This document shows, piece by piece, positions 9,193 to 18,664 of a stretch of DNA of 64,000 nt. The translations under genes were made by a program, and so were the position numbers. Origin of the DNA: an uncultured Eubacteriales bacterium (GTDB lineage Bacteria; Bacillota; Clostridia; Lachnospirales; Lachnospiraceae); NCBI GenBank assembly GCA_949284175.1, contig CASDVE010000008.1, positions 1-64,000 of the forward strand. Reading direction: 5' to 3'. Position 1 is the stretch's first letter, and each line of letters starts with the position of its first letter. The notes under the pieces were generated by a model. It did no database searches. It saw only the letters and a program-made list of their open reading frames with translations, and had not been told where the DNA came from.

Positions 9193-11568
9193 ATGAACGA
9201 AAAAGCTCTAAAAATTTTAGAATATAATAAAATCATTGACCATCTTGTGGAACAAGCTAGCTCACCTATGGGAAAATCCCTTTGTAAACAGCTCATGCCT
9301 TCCACAGAACTTAGCGATATTTTATCAAGACAAGCAGAAACAGCGGATGCACTTTCCCGTCTTTATAAACATGGAAGTCTTTCCTTTACAGGACTAACAG
9401 ACATCACACCATCTTTAAAACGTCTGATGGTAGGGGCATCTCTTGGAGCAGGAGAACTCTTATCCATCGCAAAACTTCTCTCCATCGCAAACACTGCAAA
9501 GCAGTATTCTCATACATCTGATGATTCCAATGACAACGATAGCCTGACTTTTTTATTTGAGGAACTCATGCCACTCACTCCTCTTATGTTGGAGATTAAG
9601 CGATGTATTCTTGCAGAAGATGAGATAAGCGATGACGCCTCTCCTACCCTAAAGGACATTCGCCGTCAGATCAAACAGACCAATATTAAATTGCATAATC
9701 AGCTGACTTCCATTGTCAGCTCTCAAAGCAATAAAAATATGCTTCAAGATAATATTATCACCATGAGAAATGGTCGCTATTGTATCCCTGTAAAACAAGA
9801 GTATCGAGGAAGTTTTCCAGGGATGATTCATGATCAGTCACAAACGGGTTCCACTCTCTTTGTAGAACCAATGGCCATTGTCAATTTAAACAACGAGTTA
9901 AAAGAATTAGCTGGAAAAGAGCAGTCAGAGATTGAAAAAATTCTTGCTGGTCTTAGTGAACAAGTGGCTTATGAACGAGAAGAAATCGAAAACAACCTTC
10001 GTATTTTAACAAACTTAGACTTTATTTTTGCTAGAGCCAAACTGGCAAAATCCTATAACGGAACAGAACCTGTCTTTAATGACCGCGGAGAAATTAATAT
10101 TAAACAGGGACGCCATCCACTTCTCTCCCCTCAAAAAGTTGTTCCTATTAATGTGTATCTTGGAAAAGAATTTTCCATGTTGCTCGTTACGGGTCCAAAC
10201 ACTGGTGGTAAAACCGTTTCTTTAAAAACGGTGGGACTATTTACTTTGATGGGACAGGCGGGACTTCATATTCCAGCTCTTAGCAACTCTGAACTCTCCG
10301 TCTTTGATAACGTCTATGCAGATATTGGCGATGAACAGAGCATTGAGCAAAACTTAAGCACCTTCTCTTCCCATATGACCAACATCATTTCCATTTTAAA
10401 TCATGCCACAGAACACTCTTTAGTTCTTCTCGATGAGCTTTGTGGCGGTACGGATCCAATGGAAGGAGCAGCTCTTGCCATCGCTATTTTGAGCAACCTC
10501 CATGGAAAACAGGTAACAACGATGGCAACCACCCATTATAGTGAACTAAAATCTTTCGCTCTTTCAACCGCTGGCATTGAAAACGCTTGTTGCGAATTTG
10601 ATCTTGCCACATTGACACCAACTTACCGGCTATTAATTGGGCTTCCAGGAAAGAGTAACGCCTTTGCCATCAGCCAAAAATTAGGTCTTGATCCTTATGT
10701 CATCGAAGATGCAAAATCTCAAATCGATGCCTCTGCAAGGGATTTTGAACAGATGTTAGCAGAACTGGAATCCAGAAAGATTTCCATCGAAAAAGAACAA
10801 GAAGAAATCTATAAAAAGACAGCAGAAGTAGAAGAACTTCGTCGTTCTCTAAAACAAAAGGACGAAGAATTAAAACAAAAACGACAAGAGATTTTAACGA
10901 AGGCAAGACAACAGGCAAGAGATATTTTAACGGATGCAAAAGAAACAGCAGATGAAGCTATTCGAAAATATAACGGTTGGAGTAAACACACATCCCAAAA
11001 CAATACAAAGAAAATGGAAGCAGAACGCAGTAAACTTCGTGGCAAAATGGGTGAACTTGATAAACAACTGGCTTACAAATCCAAAACAAAGGCGAAAAAA
11101 CGTCATAAACCAGAAGATTTTAAAATTGGAGATAGCGTTTTTGTAACAACGTTAAACTTAAAAGGAACGGTTTCCTCCCTTCCAAACCAAAAGGGGGATC
11201 TCTATGTGCAGATGGGAATTTTAAAATCCCTTGTGAACATTAAAAACTTAGAAATATTAGAAGAGGAAAAACCAAAACAAAACAATCCATCTTCTGGATA
11301 CAAAGCAAGTTTTGTAAAATCAGCAACCATTTCTCCTGAAATCAACTTATTAGGAAAGACTGTGGATGAAGCCATTATGGAACTGGATAAATATTTGGAC
11401 GATGCGTATTTATCCAAACTAAACCAAGTGACCATTATTCATGGAAAAGGGACAGGAGCTTTAAGAAGTGCCATTCAAGCCTATCTTAAAAAGCAAAAAC
11501 ATATTAAGTCATTCCGAAGTGGTGTCTATGGAGAAGGCGAAGCCGGTGTTACTATCGTAGAATTTTAA
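9193..11568 (+). CDS. mutS2: Endonuclease MutS2 / ribosome-collision ATPase
   Basis: 791-residue MutS2. The core and lever regions cover about 1-320, then the ATPase with Walker A GPNTGGKT at about 334-341 and Walker B LVLLDELCGGTDPMEG at about 415. A long charged coiled coil spans about 510-640 and the C-terminal Smr domain starts near 715. In Bacillus MutS2 acts in recombination control and rescue of collided ribosomes. The Smr HGKGTGALR motif is intact, but the LDLRG-like motif reads INLLG, so the nuclease residue usually ascribed to that motif is absent. The ATG at 9193 is chosen because AAAAGGTG lies 6 bases upstream; the GTG at 9184 is part of that site. It leads a + strand run with the two-component genes. 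Confidence 0.95.
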   Translation: MNEKALKILEYNKIIDHLVEQASSPMGKSLCKQLMPSTELSDILSRQAETADALSRLYKHGSLSFTGLTDITPSLKRLMVGASLGAGELLSIAKLLSIANTAKQYSHTSDDSNDNDSLTFLFEELMPLTPLMLEIKRCILAEDEISDDASPTLKDIRRQIKQTNIKLHNQLTSIVSSQSNKNMLQDNIITMRNGRYCIPVKQEYRGSFPGMIHDQSQTGSTLFVEPMAIVNLNNELKELAGKEQSEIEKILAGLSEQVAYEREEIENNLRILTNLDFIFARAKLAKSYNGTEPVFNDRGEINIKQGRHPLLSPQKVVPINVYLGKEFSMLLVTGPNTGGKTVSLKTVGLFTLMGQAGLHIPALSNSELSVFDNVYADIGDEQSIEQNLSTFSSHMTNIISILNHATEHSLVLLDELCGGTDPMEGAALAIAILSNLHGKQVTTMATTHYSELKSFALSTAGIENACCEFDLATLTPTYRLLIGLPGKSNAFAISQKLGLDPYVIEDAKSQIDASARDFEQMLAELESRKISIEKEQEEIYKKTAEVEELRRSLKQKDEELKQKRQEILTKARQQARDILTDAKETADEAIRKYNGWSKHTSQNNTKKMEAERSKLRGKMGELDKQLAYKSKTKAKKRHKPEDFKIGDSVFVTTLNLKGTVSSLPNQKGDLYVQMGILKSLVNIKNLEILEEEKPKQNNPSSGYKASFVKSATISPEINLLGKTVDEAIMELDKYLDDAYLSKLNQVTIIHGKGTGALRSAIQAYLKKQKHIKSFRSGVYGEGEAGVTIVEF

Positions 11569-11600
11569 GCATGTTACCTTTTACACAGAAAGGATTTACT

Positions 11601-12317
11601 ATGGTTACAAAACAAAAAATTATGATCGTGGATGATGATGCCAATATTGCAGAACTCATCTCCCTTTATTTAATCAAAGAATGCTTTGATACGTTAATCG
11701 TATCCGATGGAGAGGAAGCCCTTTTAAAACTTCCTACCTATGAACCAGATTTAATTTTGCTGGATATTATGTTGCCAGGCATCGACGGATATGAAGTTTG
11801 TACCGAAATTAGAAAGACAAATCAAGTTCCGATTATTATGTTATCTGCCAAAACAGAAGTGTTTGACAAAGTTCTTGGACTAAAACTTGGAGCGGACGAC
11901 TACATGATAAAACCCTTCGATTCCAAAGAATTGGTGGCTCGTGTAAAGGCGGTTCTTAGACGCTATCATCCATCCCCTTTACAAACTCCTACTAAGCCCA
12001 CCTCTCCAGCCCAGACTGGCTCCTATGTGGAATATGAAGATCTTGTTATCAACATCACCAATTATTCGGTTACGTATAAAGGCAACAATTTGGAAATGCC
12101 ACCAAAAGAATTGGAACTGTTTTATTTCCTCGCCTCTCAGCCAAATCAAGTATTTACAAGAGAGCAACTCCTCGATCGCCTTTGGGGCTATGAATACATC
12201 GGAGATACGAGAACTGTGGATGTTCACGTGAAACGACTTCGTGAAAAATTGGGAACAAACCCTTCTTGGTCCATTGCTACGGTTTGGGGAATCGGATATA
12301 AATTCGAGGTAAAATAA
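11601..12317 (+). CDS. OmpR/PhoB-family response regulator
   Basis: 238 residues: a receiver domain (about 5-118) with acidic pocket D11-D12, phospho-acceptor D55 (LLDIMLPG) and K104 (MIKPFD). A C-terminal winged helix (about 140-236) has the OmpR signature RTVDVHVKRLREKLG. The start at 11601 is supported by AGAAAGGA; the upstream ATG at 11571 has no site. It lies 32 bases after mutS2 and 1 base before the sensor kinase gene, so all three may share a transcript. The target genes are not evident. Confidence 0.94.
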   Translation: MVTKQKIMIVDDDANIAELISLYLIKECFDTLIVSDGEEALLKLPTYEPDLILLDIMLPGIDGYEVCTEIRKTNQVPIIMLSAKTEVFDKVLGLKLGADDYMIKPFDSKELVARVKAVLRRYHPSPLQTPTKPTSPAQTGSYVEYEDLVINITNYSVTYKGNNLEMPPKELELFYFLASQPNQVFTREQLLDRLWGYEYIGDTRTVDVHVKRLREKLGTNPSWSIATVWGIGYKFEVK

Positions 12318-12318
12318 T

Positions 12319-13737
12319 ATGAAGCGAAAAATTCTTCCAAAGTTCTTTTTGCTCTATATGTGCATTATTGGCATCAGCATTTTGCTGGTACTCTCCTTTG
12401 CCAATCAGTCTTTTAAAGGAGTATTGATAAAAGAAAAGCAAAGTGCTATGCAAAAAGAAGCAAAACTCATCGCAAGACAATATGCAAGGGATTATTTTTC
12501 TGGGGATATGTCCACAAGACGGCTTTCCCAGTATTTTAGCGAACTAGACAGCCTGCTCAATTCCGAAGTATGGCTTTGTGATCAAGAAGGGGTTATCGTC
12601 ATTACCTCTTCGGAAGAAGAAGAACAAATTTTAAATAAGAATATTAAAGACATTAGGAAAGATGTGGATTTGGAACGGACATTTCGAACAGCAGGAACCT
12701 TTTCCCATTCTTTTGATGAAGATATGATAAGCACAGGACGTCCCATCAGCCTTTCTGGGGAACTGGTGGGATATATCATTCTTCACTCTCCAATCTCTAC
12801 GCTTTCTTCCACACAGGCTGGAATTACAAAGGCAACTTACGTGGCATTAGGCATTTTACTCATTGTAATTTTCATTTTGATGTATTACTTTTCCCACAAA
12901 ATTCTCGTCCCCATTGGAGAGATCAACCATGCCGCTAGACAATACGCCAAAGGAAACTTTGACACTTTAATTCCTATTGAACGCACTGATGAGATCGGAG
13001 AGCTGGCCTCTTCTTTAAACTTCATGGCATCGGAGCTTAGCAAAACGGAGCAATATCGAAAAGATTTTATTTCCAATATTTCTCACGATTTTCGCTCCCC
13101 TTTAACTTCCATTAAAGGCTACTTAGAAGCCATGTTAGATGGTACTATTCCGCCAGAACTTTATGAGCGATATTTGGGAGTGTTACTGGATGAAACCAAA
13201 CGGCTTACCAAATTAACAGAAGGACTTGTAGCGTTAAAGACTTTAAACGGAAATGCTCCGATGTTAAAACTTTCTAATTTTGATATGATAAAAACGATTC
13301 ACTCCACCATCAACACCTTCGAAGGACAGTGCAATACAAAACAAATCCGCATTCATCTCTTTTCCCCATTACAAAGCTGTATGGTGCGTGCGGATAAAAT
13401 AAAGATGGAACAGGTGGTCTATAACTTAATTGACAATGCTATTAAATTCAGCAAACCTGGTGGAGAGATTCGAATTTCTGTCACAGAATTAAACCACAAT
13501 AAAGTTTCGATTTCCATTAAAGATAACGGAATCGGTATTCCACGCTCGGAACAAAGCCATATATGGGAACGCTTTTATAAAGTGGACAACTCTCGTGGCA
13601 AGGACAAAAAAAGTCATGGAATTGGACTTGCCATCACAAAAGAGATTATTCACGCTCACAATGAACAAATCAACTTAATTAGCACTGTAAATGTGGGAAG
13701 TGAATTTGTATTCACATTGACAAAGGCAAAATCCTAA
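12319..13737 (+). CDS. Sensor histidine kinase
   Basis: 472-residue membrane kinase. TM1 is at about 8-27, the extracytoplasmic sensor at 28-170, TM2 at 173-193 and HAMP at 195-245. The HisKA domain carries phospho-acceptor H256 in NISHDFRSPLTS. The HATPase domain has the N box NLIDNAIKFS, G1 box DNGIGIP and G2 box GIGLAITKEI. Its cognate regulator is the gene immediately before it; the two coding regions are one base apart with GAGG serving as ribosome site within the regulator's end. The signal sensed is unknown. The gene ends at a bidirectional terminator. Confidence 0.94.
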   Translation: MKRKILPKFFLLYMCIIGISILLVLSFANQSFKGVLIKEKQSAMQKEAKLIARQYARDYFSGDMSTRRLSQYFSELDSLLNSEVWLCDQEGVIVITSSEEEEQILNKNIKDIRKDVDLERTFRTAGTFSHSFDEDMISTGRPISLSGELVGYIILHSPISTLSSTQAGITKATYVALGILLIVIFILMYYFSHKILVPIGEINHAARQYAKGNFDTLIPIERTDEIGELASSLNFMASELSKTEQYRKDFISNISHDFRSPLTSIKGYLEAMLDGTIPPELYERYLGVLLDETKRLTKLTEGLVALKTLNGNAPMLKLSNFDMIKTIHSTINTFEGQCNTKQIRIHLFSPLQSCMVRADKIKMEQVVYNLIDNAIKFSKPGGEIRISVTELNHNKVSISIKDNGIGIPRSEQSHIWERFYKVDNSRGKDKKSHGIGLAITKEIIHAHNEQINLISTVNVGSEFVFTLTKAKS

Positions 13738-13745
13738 TATACAAA

Positions 13746-13779
13746 AAAAAGAAGCAGATAATAAAATCTGCTTCTTTTT
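13746..13779. terminator. Bidirectional terminator between kinase and trmL
   Basis: Stem AAAAAGAAGCAGAT / ATCTGCTTCTTTTT with a 6-base loop; A/T tracts on both sides serve the converging kinase (+) and trmL (-) genes. Confidence 0.9.
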
Positions 13780-13788
13780 CATTTACCC

Positions 13789-14280
13789 CTACCATTCATA
13801 ATGATGGAGTTGTCCTTCCAACTGTAATTGATCAAATCCCTGCTGTCGCATAGCCTCATACGCTACAATAGCAACGGAATTTGACAAGTTCAAAGAACGA
13901 ATATGAGGGAGCATTGGGATTCTCACGCAATCTTCTTTATGTTCCAATAAGATCTCTTCTGGAATCCCTGCACTCTCTTTTCCAAACATAATATAGCATC
14001 CATCTTCATAAGAAACATCCGCATATGTCTGTTTGGATTTTGTGGTGGCCATATAAATATGAGCCCCTTTATTTTTTTCTAAAAATTCTTCAAAGTTAAT
14101 ATACGTTCTCACATCTAATTTATCCCAGTAATCAAGCCCTGCTCGCTTTACGGATTTATCATCAATTTTAAATCCTAGGGGTTCGATTAAATGAAGTACC
14201 GCTCCGATGGCAACACAGGTTCTTCCGATATTTCCAGTATTTGCCGGCATTTCCGGCTCATGAAGTACAATATGAACCAT
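13789..14280 (-). CDS. trmL: tRNA (cytidine/uridine-34-2'-O)-methyltransferase TrmL
   Basis: 163-residue SPOUT methyltransferase, the compact form without an extra RNA-binding domain, as in TrmL (YibK). It would 2'-O-methylate the wobble nucleotide of tRNA-Leu isoacceptors. SPOUT motifs are visible: NTGNIGRTC at about 15-23, the central IMFGKESAGIPEE, and the C-terminal trefoil-knot motif MLPHIRSLNLSNSVAIVAYEA. AAAGGAAATATC precedes the start. It lies 21 bases downstream of the aminotransferase gene and probably belongs to the same minus-strand transcript. Confidence 0.94.
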   Translation of the reverse strand: MVHIVLHEPEMPANTGNIGRTCVAIGAVLHLIEPLGFKIDDKSVKRAGLDYWDKLDVRTYINFEEFLEKNKGAHIYMATTKSKQTYADVSYEDGCYIMFGKESAGIPEEILLEHKEDCVRIPMLPHIRSLNLSNSVAIVAYEAMRQQGFDQLQLEGQLHHYEW

Positions 14281-14301
14281 GATATTTCCTTTCTGTTTTT
14301 C

Positions 14302-15471
14302 TTATGCTTTCTTTCTTAATGTATCAATAAAACGTTCCACTCGTAAAAGGGCTTCTTTTAGTTCTTCAATGGAATACGCATAAGAGATACGGATAAACCC
14401 TTCTCCGCATTCCCCAAATGCAGACCCCGGAACAACTGCCACTTTTTCTTGTTGTAACAATTTTGTTGCAAATTCCTCTGATGTCATACCAAACTCTTTA
14501 ATACAAGGGAAGATGTAAAACGCTCCATATGGTTCAAAACATTGTAATTTCATCCTTCGCATGGCACTCATCAAATAATTTCTTCTTAAATTATAAGATT
14601 TTCTCATTTCCTCTACATCATCTTCACCATTTTTCAATGCACTAATTGCGGCATACTGACTAGTAGTCGGTGCAGCCATAATACAAAACTGATGGATCTT
14701 TGTCATTTGCTCCAAAATAATTTTTGGCCCTAAGGCATAGCCAAGTCGCCATCCTGTCATGGCAAAGGCTTTAGAAAATCCATTGATAACAATGGTTCTC
14801 TCCTGCATTCCTGGAAAAGAAGCAATGCTTGTATGCTGAGCACCATACGTAAGAGCACTATAAATTTCATCCGAAATGACAAACAGATCTTTTTCCACCA
14901 CCACTTCTGCAATAGCTTTTAGATCTTCTTTTGTCATAATCGCTCCTGTTGGATTATTCGGATAGGATAAAATCAGCACTTTTGTCTTATCCGTAATGGC
15001 ATTTAAAAGCTGATCTTTTTGTAAACGGAATTCATCTTCCTCTTTTAACTCAATGGAAACAGGAACTCCATTTGCCAGCTTAATACATGGCAGATAGGAT
15101 ACATAACAAGGCTCTGGCATAATAACCTCATCCCCTGGGTTTAACATAGCACGAAGAGCAATATCAATGGCCTCACTGCCTCCAACGGTGATGATTACCT
15201 CTGACTTTGGATCATAGGTAAGTCCTAAATGTCGCTTTGTATAGTTGACAATTTCTTCTCTTAGTTCCATAAGCCCTGCATTAGAAGTATAATAGGTTCT
15301 CCCTCTTTCTAAAGAATAGATCCCTTCTTCCCTTATATGCCATGGCGTATCAAAGTCTGGCTCTCCAACACCAAGAGAAATGGCGTCTGGCATCTCATTT
15401 ACAATATCAAAAAATTTACGAATTCCAGAAGGTTGAATCTCTACAATTCGATCGGATAAAGGATTTCTCAT
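14302..15471 (-). CDS. PLP-dependent class I aminotransferase (aspartate/aromatic type)
   Basis: 389-residue fold-type I aminotransferase. Features are VGEPDFDTP (33-43), NNPTG at 172-176, D201 (SDEIYSALTY) pairing with the PLP ring nitrogen, the Schiff-base lysine K234 in GFSKAFAMTGWRLGYA, and the carboxylate-binding arginine in the C-terminal FIRISYA. Closest in pattern to PatA/AraT enzymes acting on aromatic amino acids or N-acetyl-diaminopimelate; the exact substrate is not readable. The start overlaps the stop of the Lrp-type regulator gene by four bases, so regulator and enzyme are coupled. That suggests control by the amino acid it handles. Confidence 0.92.
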   Translation of the reverse strand: MRNPLSDRIVEIQPSGIRKFFDIVNEMPDAISLGVGEPDFDTPWHIREEGIYSLERGRTYYTSNAGLMELREEIVNYTKRHLGLTYDPKSEVIITVGGSEAIDIALRAMLNPGDEVIMPEPCYVSYLPCIKLANGVPVSIELKEEDEFRLQKDQLLNAITDKTKVLILSYPNNPTGAIMTKEDLKAIAEVVVEKDLFVISDEIYSALTYGAQHTSIASFPGMQERTIVINGFSKAFAMTGWRLGYALGPKIILEQMTKIHQFCIMAAPTTSQYAAISALKNGEDDVEEMRKSYNLRRNYLMSAMRRMKLQCFEPYGAFYIFPCIKEFGMTSEEFATKLLQQEKVAVVPGSAFGECGEGFIRISYAYSIEELKEALLRVERFIDTLRKKA

Positions 15472-15950
15472 GGAAGGATCGCCATCCTTTCTGGTTTTGT
15501 TACGGCCTCCATCACCGTTCCGTGATCTTTATATTTTTTCAAAATGAAGTGGGTTGCTGTGCTTAAAACCGGATCGAGTGGTGCTAATTTTTCTGATACA
15601 AACATGGCAACTTCCTTCATGGTTCTTCCTTCAATCACAACTGTCAAGTCAAAACTTCCTGACATGAGATAGACAGATTTCACCTGTGGAAAATTGTAAA
15701 TGCGTTCCGCAATCTCATCAAATCCTCTTCCTCTTTGTGGTGTCACTTTCACCTCAATAAGAGCCGTTACGAGTTCTTTGTCTGTCTTATCCCAATTGAT
15801 CAGAGTATGATAACCACAGATCACCTTTTCTTCTTCCATCTTTGCAATCTCACTAATCACCAAAGATTCATCCACCCCAAACATATCCGCCAAATCTTTT
15901 GTGGATAGTTTGTTATTCTTTTCAATCATCGTTAAAATTTCTTCTCTCAT
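15468..15950 (-). CDS. Lrp/AsnC family transcriptional regulator
   Basis: 160-residue regulator with an N-terminal helix-turn-helix (about 1-55, LSTKDLADMFGVDESLVISEI) and a C-terminal RAM ligand-binding domain (about 70-150, TALIEVKVTP, VYLMSGSFDLTVVIEG). It probably senses an amino acid and controls the coupled aminotransferase downstream. The ATG at 15950 is preferred over the GTG at 15959, which overlaps the ribosome site TGGAGTG and the stop codon of the preceding gene. Confidence 0.9.
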   Translation of the reverse strand: MREEILTMIEKNNKLSTKDLADMFGVDESLVISEIAKMEEEKVICGYHTLINWDKTDKELVTALIEVKVTPQRGRGFDEIAERIYNFPQVKSVYLMSGSFDLTVVIEGRTMKEVAMFVSEKLAPLDPVLSTATHFILKKYKDHGTVMEAVTKPERMAILP

Positions 15951-15955
15951 TTTTT

Positions 15956-16948
15956 TCACTCCATTGCGAATATTTTATTGATTTCATCGGATTTTGGCGG
16001 TTCCAAATATCGTTCTTCTTCGCCATTTTTTATAATGCGATCATGATTTTTCGTTGTCTTTCCAATGACAACCGCAGGGATTCCAGCACTGTTTAATCGT
16101 TCTACCACATCATTTCCTCGATCCGTTCCAATTAAAAGACAACCGACCGATTCTAAACAGTAAGGATTGAGATCAAAAAACTCACAGACTTCCACTGTTT
16201 CCTGCTTTAAAGGAATCTTCATGAGATCGATATTCAGTCCCACCTTTCCGGCGGCTGCAAACTCCCAAAGTGCTCCAAATACGCCCCCTTTTGCCACATG
16301 ATGAATCGCACAAGTCCCATATTCTTTTATGACGTTCATTTCTTTCATGATAAAAAGTTGTTCTCTTAACTTCTTGGCACCCTCTAAAAAATCATCGGGA
16401 TACCGTTTTTTTAGCTCCTGCTCTTTTCGAAGAGAAAGTCTTGCTGTACCACTTTGTCCACACCATTTTGTCATAACAATTTCTTGTGAAGGTTTTAAAG
16501 CGGAAGAACAAAAGGTTGTATTCTCCTTTGTCACTCCAACTGCTGTAATGGTGAGAACTGGTTCATTTACAGCAGGAGTCACCTCTGTATGTCCTCCTAC
16601 TACATCTATTTGGTACTTTTGACACTGGATTCTTAAATCCTCCATAATACGCTTTAATCCTTTTTCTTCCATATTTGCTGGAAGAAGAATGGAAACAAGA
16701 ATGGCAATGGGTTCGGCACCAGAGATGGCAACATCATTTATCGCCTCAAAGAGTCCAAACTCTCCTGCCTCTTTTTTTGTTCCAATAAAAGGGTTTGTGG
16801 AAAGCACCAAACGATTCTTTGAAGAAATATCAATGACACTATTTTGTTCTCCAAACGCTGACCCTTGTAATACTTCTTCTCTCTTTTTTTTCAATTGTTT
16901 TAAAACGCTACGGACTAAAATATTTTCCGGTGCTTTTCCTATCTTCAT
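15956..16948 (-). CDS. AIR synthase-related (HypE/PurM-like) protein
   Basis: 330-residue protein of the PurM/HypE superfamily: an N-terminal AIRS domain (about 30-145, NDVAISGAEPIAILVSILLP) and a C-terminal AIRS domain (about 155-320, HHVAKGGVFGALWEFAAA). Such proteins bind ATP and dehydrate or phosphorylate small substrates. No hyp hydrogenase-maturation genes and no purine-biosynthesis genes are near, and it lacks the C-terminal cysteine tail of true HypE, so it is probably a paralog of unknown reaction. It is followed closely by the Lrp regulator gene and preceded by the VanW gene, all on one strand. Confidence 0.8.
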   Translation of the reverse strand: MKIGKAPENILVRSVLKQLKKKREEVLQGSAFGEQNSVIDISSKNRLVLSTNPFIGTKKEAGEFGLFEAINDVAISGAEPIAILVSILLPANMEEKGLKRIMEDLRIQCQKYQIDVVGGHTEVTPAVNEPVLTITAVGVTKENTTFCSSALKPSQEIVMTKWCGQSGTARLSLRKEQELKKRYPDDFLEGAKKLREQLFIMKEMNVIKEYGTCAIHHVAKGGVFGALWEFAAAGKVGLNIDLMKIPLKQETVEVCEFFDLNPYCLESVGCLLIGTDRGNDVVERLNSAGIPAVVIGKTTKNHDRIIKNGEEERYLEPPKSDEINKIFAME

Positions 16949-16962
16949 AGCCCTTCCTTTCT

Positions 16963-18483
16963 TTACTCTTCTCCCGTTTTTACCTCATCGGCAGTTTCAC
17001 TGGTGGAAGAAGTTGTCTGTTGCTCTGTTTTTTCTGTGGATTCTGTTGTGTTCTCCTCTTGCTTTCCATTTTCTGTTGTATCCTCTGGATTTTCTTCCTT
17101 TGATTCTTCTTTTGGTTTTTCCACTTCCGGTTTCTTTGTTCCAACGGTAACTCTTCTTGGTGACGCTTGATAGGTACTTGTATTTACAAGTACAGAGTCT
17201 TTCTTCTCGCCATCAATATAAATATCTTTCCAAAGTTGTGCCTTATATCCCGTATGGGCGGACTGGGTGACTACCATCTGTCCTTCCATCATGGTCGGAT
17301 CTTCTTTCTTTATATCCGCTCCCGGTTGATAGGTTTCCAATGTTTCACTTCGGAATTTGATCTCCCGATTGCTGGCTCTTGTATCTTTTCCATAAATCGT
17401 AAATGTCAAAGTTCGATTATATGCTGTCCCTTCAATATAGATCGGTGAATCCGTGTTATTTTTAAATTTTAAATTTTTATAAGTTCCTGCCATGGCGGCA
17501 TCCGCAGCTAGTGGCACATAAGTAACAATCATAGAATGTGGAGAACGCTGTGTCACCTCCAACTCAGAGCGAATAATCGCGTTGTAAAGAGTCGTTGACA
17601 CTTGACAGACACCTCCGCCGATGTCATCCACGACTTCTCCGTTGGAATAGGCTTTTCCAGAACGATATCCATTTTCATATGTATAAGGAGCGATCTTTTC
17701 ATAAGTGGAAAACTCCTCTCCAGGATACAGAACGGTTCCGTTGATATGTCCCGCCCCTGTTGCCACATTTGTGGCTCGATCAGACGTAGAGGAAGCAAAA
17801 CTGGTAGTATACGTTCCAAGCACATCTTTTACCTCTTTTAAAGCATCGCTTTTGTACTTTGGTTCATCCACCACTGTACTCAATGCAAACTCTATATCTG
17901 TGCCATCCCACTGGCTGTTTACATAAGTCTTAAAATCATTGGCTGACTTTTTATAATCCACTGCCACTCCTGTTTCTTCAGGAATAATCTGAAATGCTCC
18001 ATTTTCACGCTTTAAAGTAGCATTTTTTGCTTCTTTGCCAAGAGCATCCTCTGACTCTTTTATTTCTGTCTTTACTTTTTTAACACTGATTGCTTTATCC
18101 AGTTTTAAATTCACTGGATTTTGTTCAATATCCTTTTGCTCTTTATAACGCTTAATAATATTTCCCACTTTTCCATAAGAATAAGCCTCTGAAACAACCT
18201 CTTTATTTGTATAGGACAGCCCCAGTTCCTCCATAGATTTAGAAACCGTTCCAAGCTCTGTCTTAAAGGTAACTTGTTTTTCCTTTAACTGTTTTATATA
18301 GGCATCCACCTTTTTTTGTGCTTCGTCCTTCGTATCTCCACTTATATCGATCCCATCAATGGAAATTCCTTGATAGATGTGATCGTCTTTTGTCTTAGCA
18401 TAAGTTTTTTCTGTTTGTACTCCATTTACACCAAGAAAGATTGCTCCTGCTAACAAAATCGATGCCATCCATTTTTTCTTCAT
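16963..18483 (-). CDS. VanW family cell-wall-associated protein
   Basis: 506 residues from the ATG at 18483 (AAAGGGG upstream; a longer reading to 18528 has no site). A signal peptide occupies about 1-30, ending near TYA. Putative peptidoglycan-binding repeats (PG_binding_4 type) lie around 40-230. The VanW domain follows (about 240-385) with LYPGEEFSTYEKI, DDIGGGVCQVSTTLYNA and SPHSMIVTYVP. A G5-like stretch ends at NTSTYQASPRRVTVG. The last 55 residues are a low-complexity Glu/Thr/Ser/Lys tail. VanW proteins are common in clostridial envelopes and the biochemical role is not settled. No vancomycin-resistance genes are present, so resistance should not be inferred. Confidence 0.9.
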   Translation of the reverse strand: MKKKWMASILLAGAIFLGVNGVQTEKTYAKTKDDHIYQGISIDGIDISGDTKDEAQKKVDAYIKQLKEKQVTFKTELGTVSKSMEELGLSYTNKEVVSEAYSYGKVGNIIKRYKEQKDIEQNPVNLKLDKAISVKKVKTEIKESEDALGKEAKNATLKRENGAFQIIPEETGVAVDYKKSANDFKTYVNSQWDGTDIEFALSTVVDEPKYKSDALKEVKDVLGTYTTSFASSTSDRATNVATGAGHINGTVLYPGEEFSTYEKIAPYTYENGYRSGKAYSNGEVVDDIGGGVCQVSTTLYNAIIRSELEVTQRSPHSMIVTYVPLAADAAMAGTYKNLKFKNNTDSPIYIEGTAYNRTLTFTIYGKDTRASNREIKFRSETLETYQPGADIKKEDPTMMEGQMVVTQSAHTGYKAQLWKDIYIDGEKKDSVLVNTSTYQASPRRVTVGTKKPEVEKPKEESKEENPEDTTENGKQEENTTESTEKTEQQTTSSTSETADEVKTGEE

Positions 18484-18530
18484 GTTTCTACCCCTTTTTC
18501 TGCTTACCAAGACGCTTTTTTCTATCAATT

Positions 18531-18623
18531 TTACATAAAAATAGAAGCGATTGTCGGTACCACCATTGCTACAATAATAAGAATTACAATAACTGTGGAA
18601 ATTAATCTTCTATGTTTATTCAC
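18531..18623 (-). CDS. Small single-span membrane peptide, 30 residues
   Basis: A GTG at 18623, 9 bases after AAAGGAG, opens a 30-residue frame MNKHRRL followed by about 20 hydrophobic residues (ISTVIVILIIVAMVVPTIA) and a stop at 18531. An ATG at 18632 in the same frame is too close to the ribosome site. The positive-inside start followed by one membrane helix with a Met-Val-Val-Pro motif resembles short peptides I recall upstream of clostridial envelope genes. It sits between the exonuclease and VanW genes on the same strand. Function unknown; it is short enough to be missed by standard gene callers. Confidence 0.6.
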   Translation of the reverse strand: MNKHRRLISTVIVILIIVAMVVPTIASIFM

Positions 18624-18664
18624 TGTAAACATCTCCTTTACTACTACTTCATACTTTATATGGA

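Noticed and set aside
15956-16948. Calling the AIR-synthase-like protein HypE
   Set aside because: No other hydrogenase maturation genes are nearby and the C-terminal cysteine tail of HypE is missing.
16963-18483. Vancomycin resistance
   Set aside because: VanW proteins alone do not confer it and no vanHAX-type genes are present.
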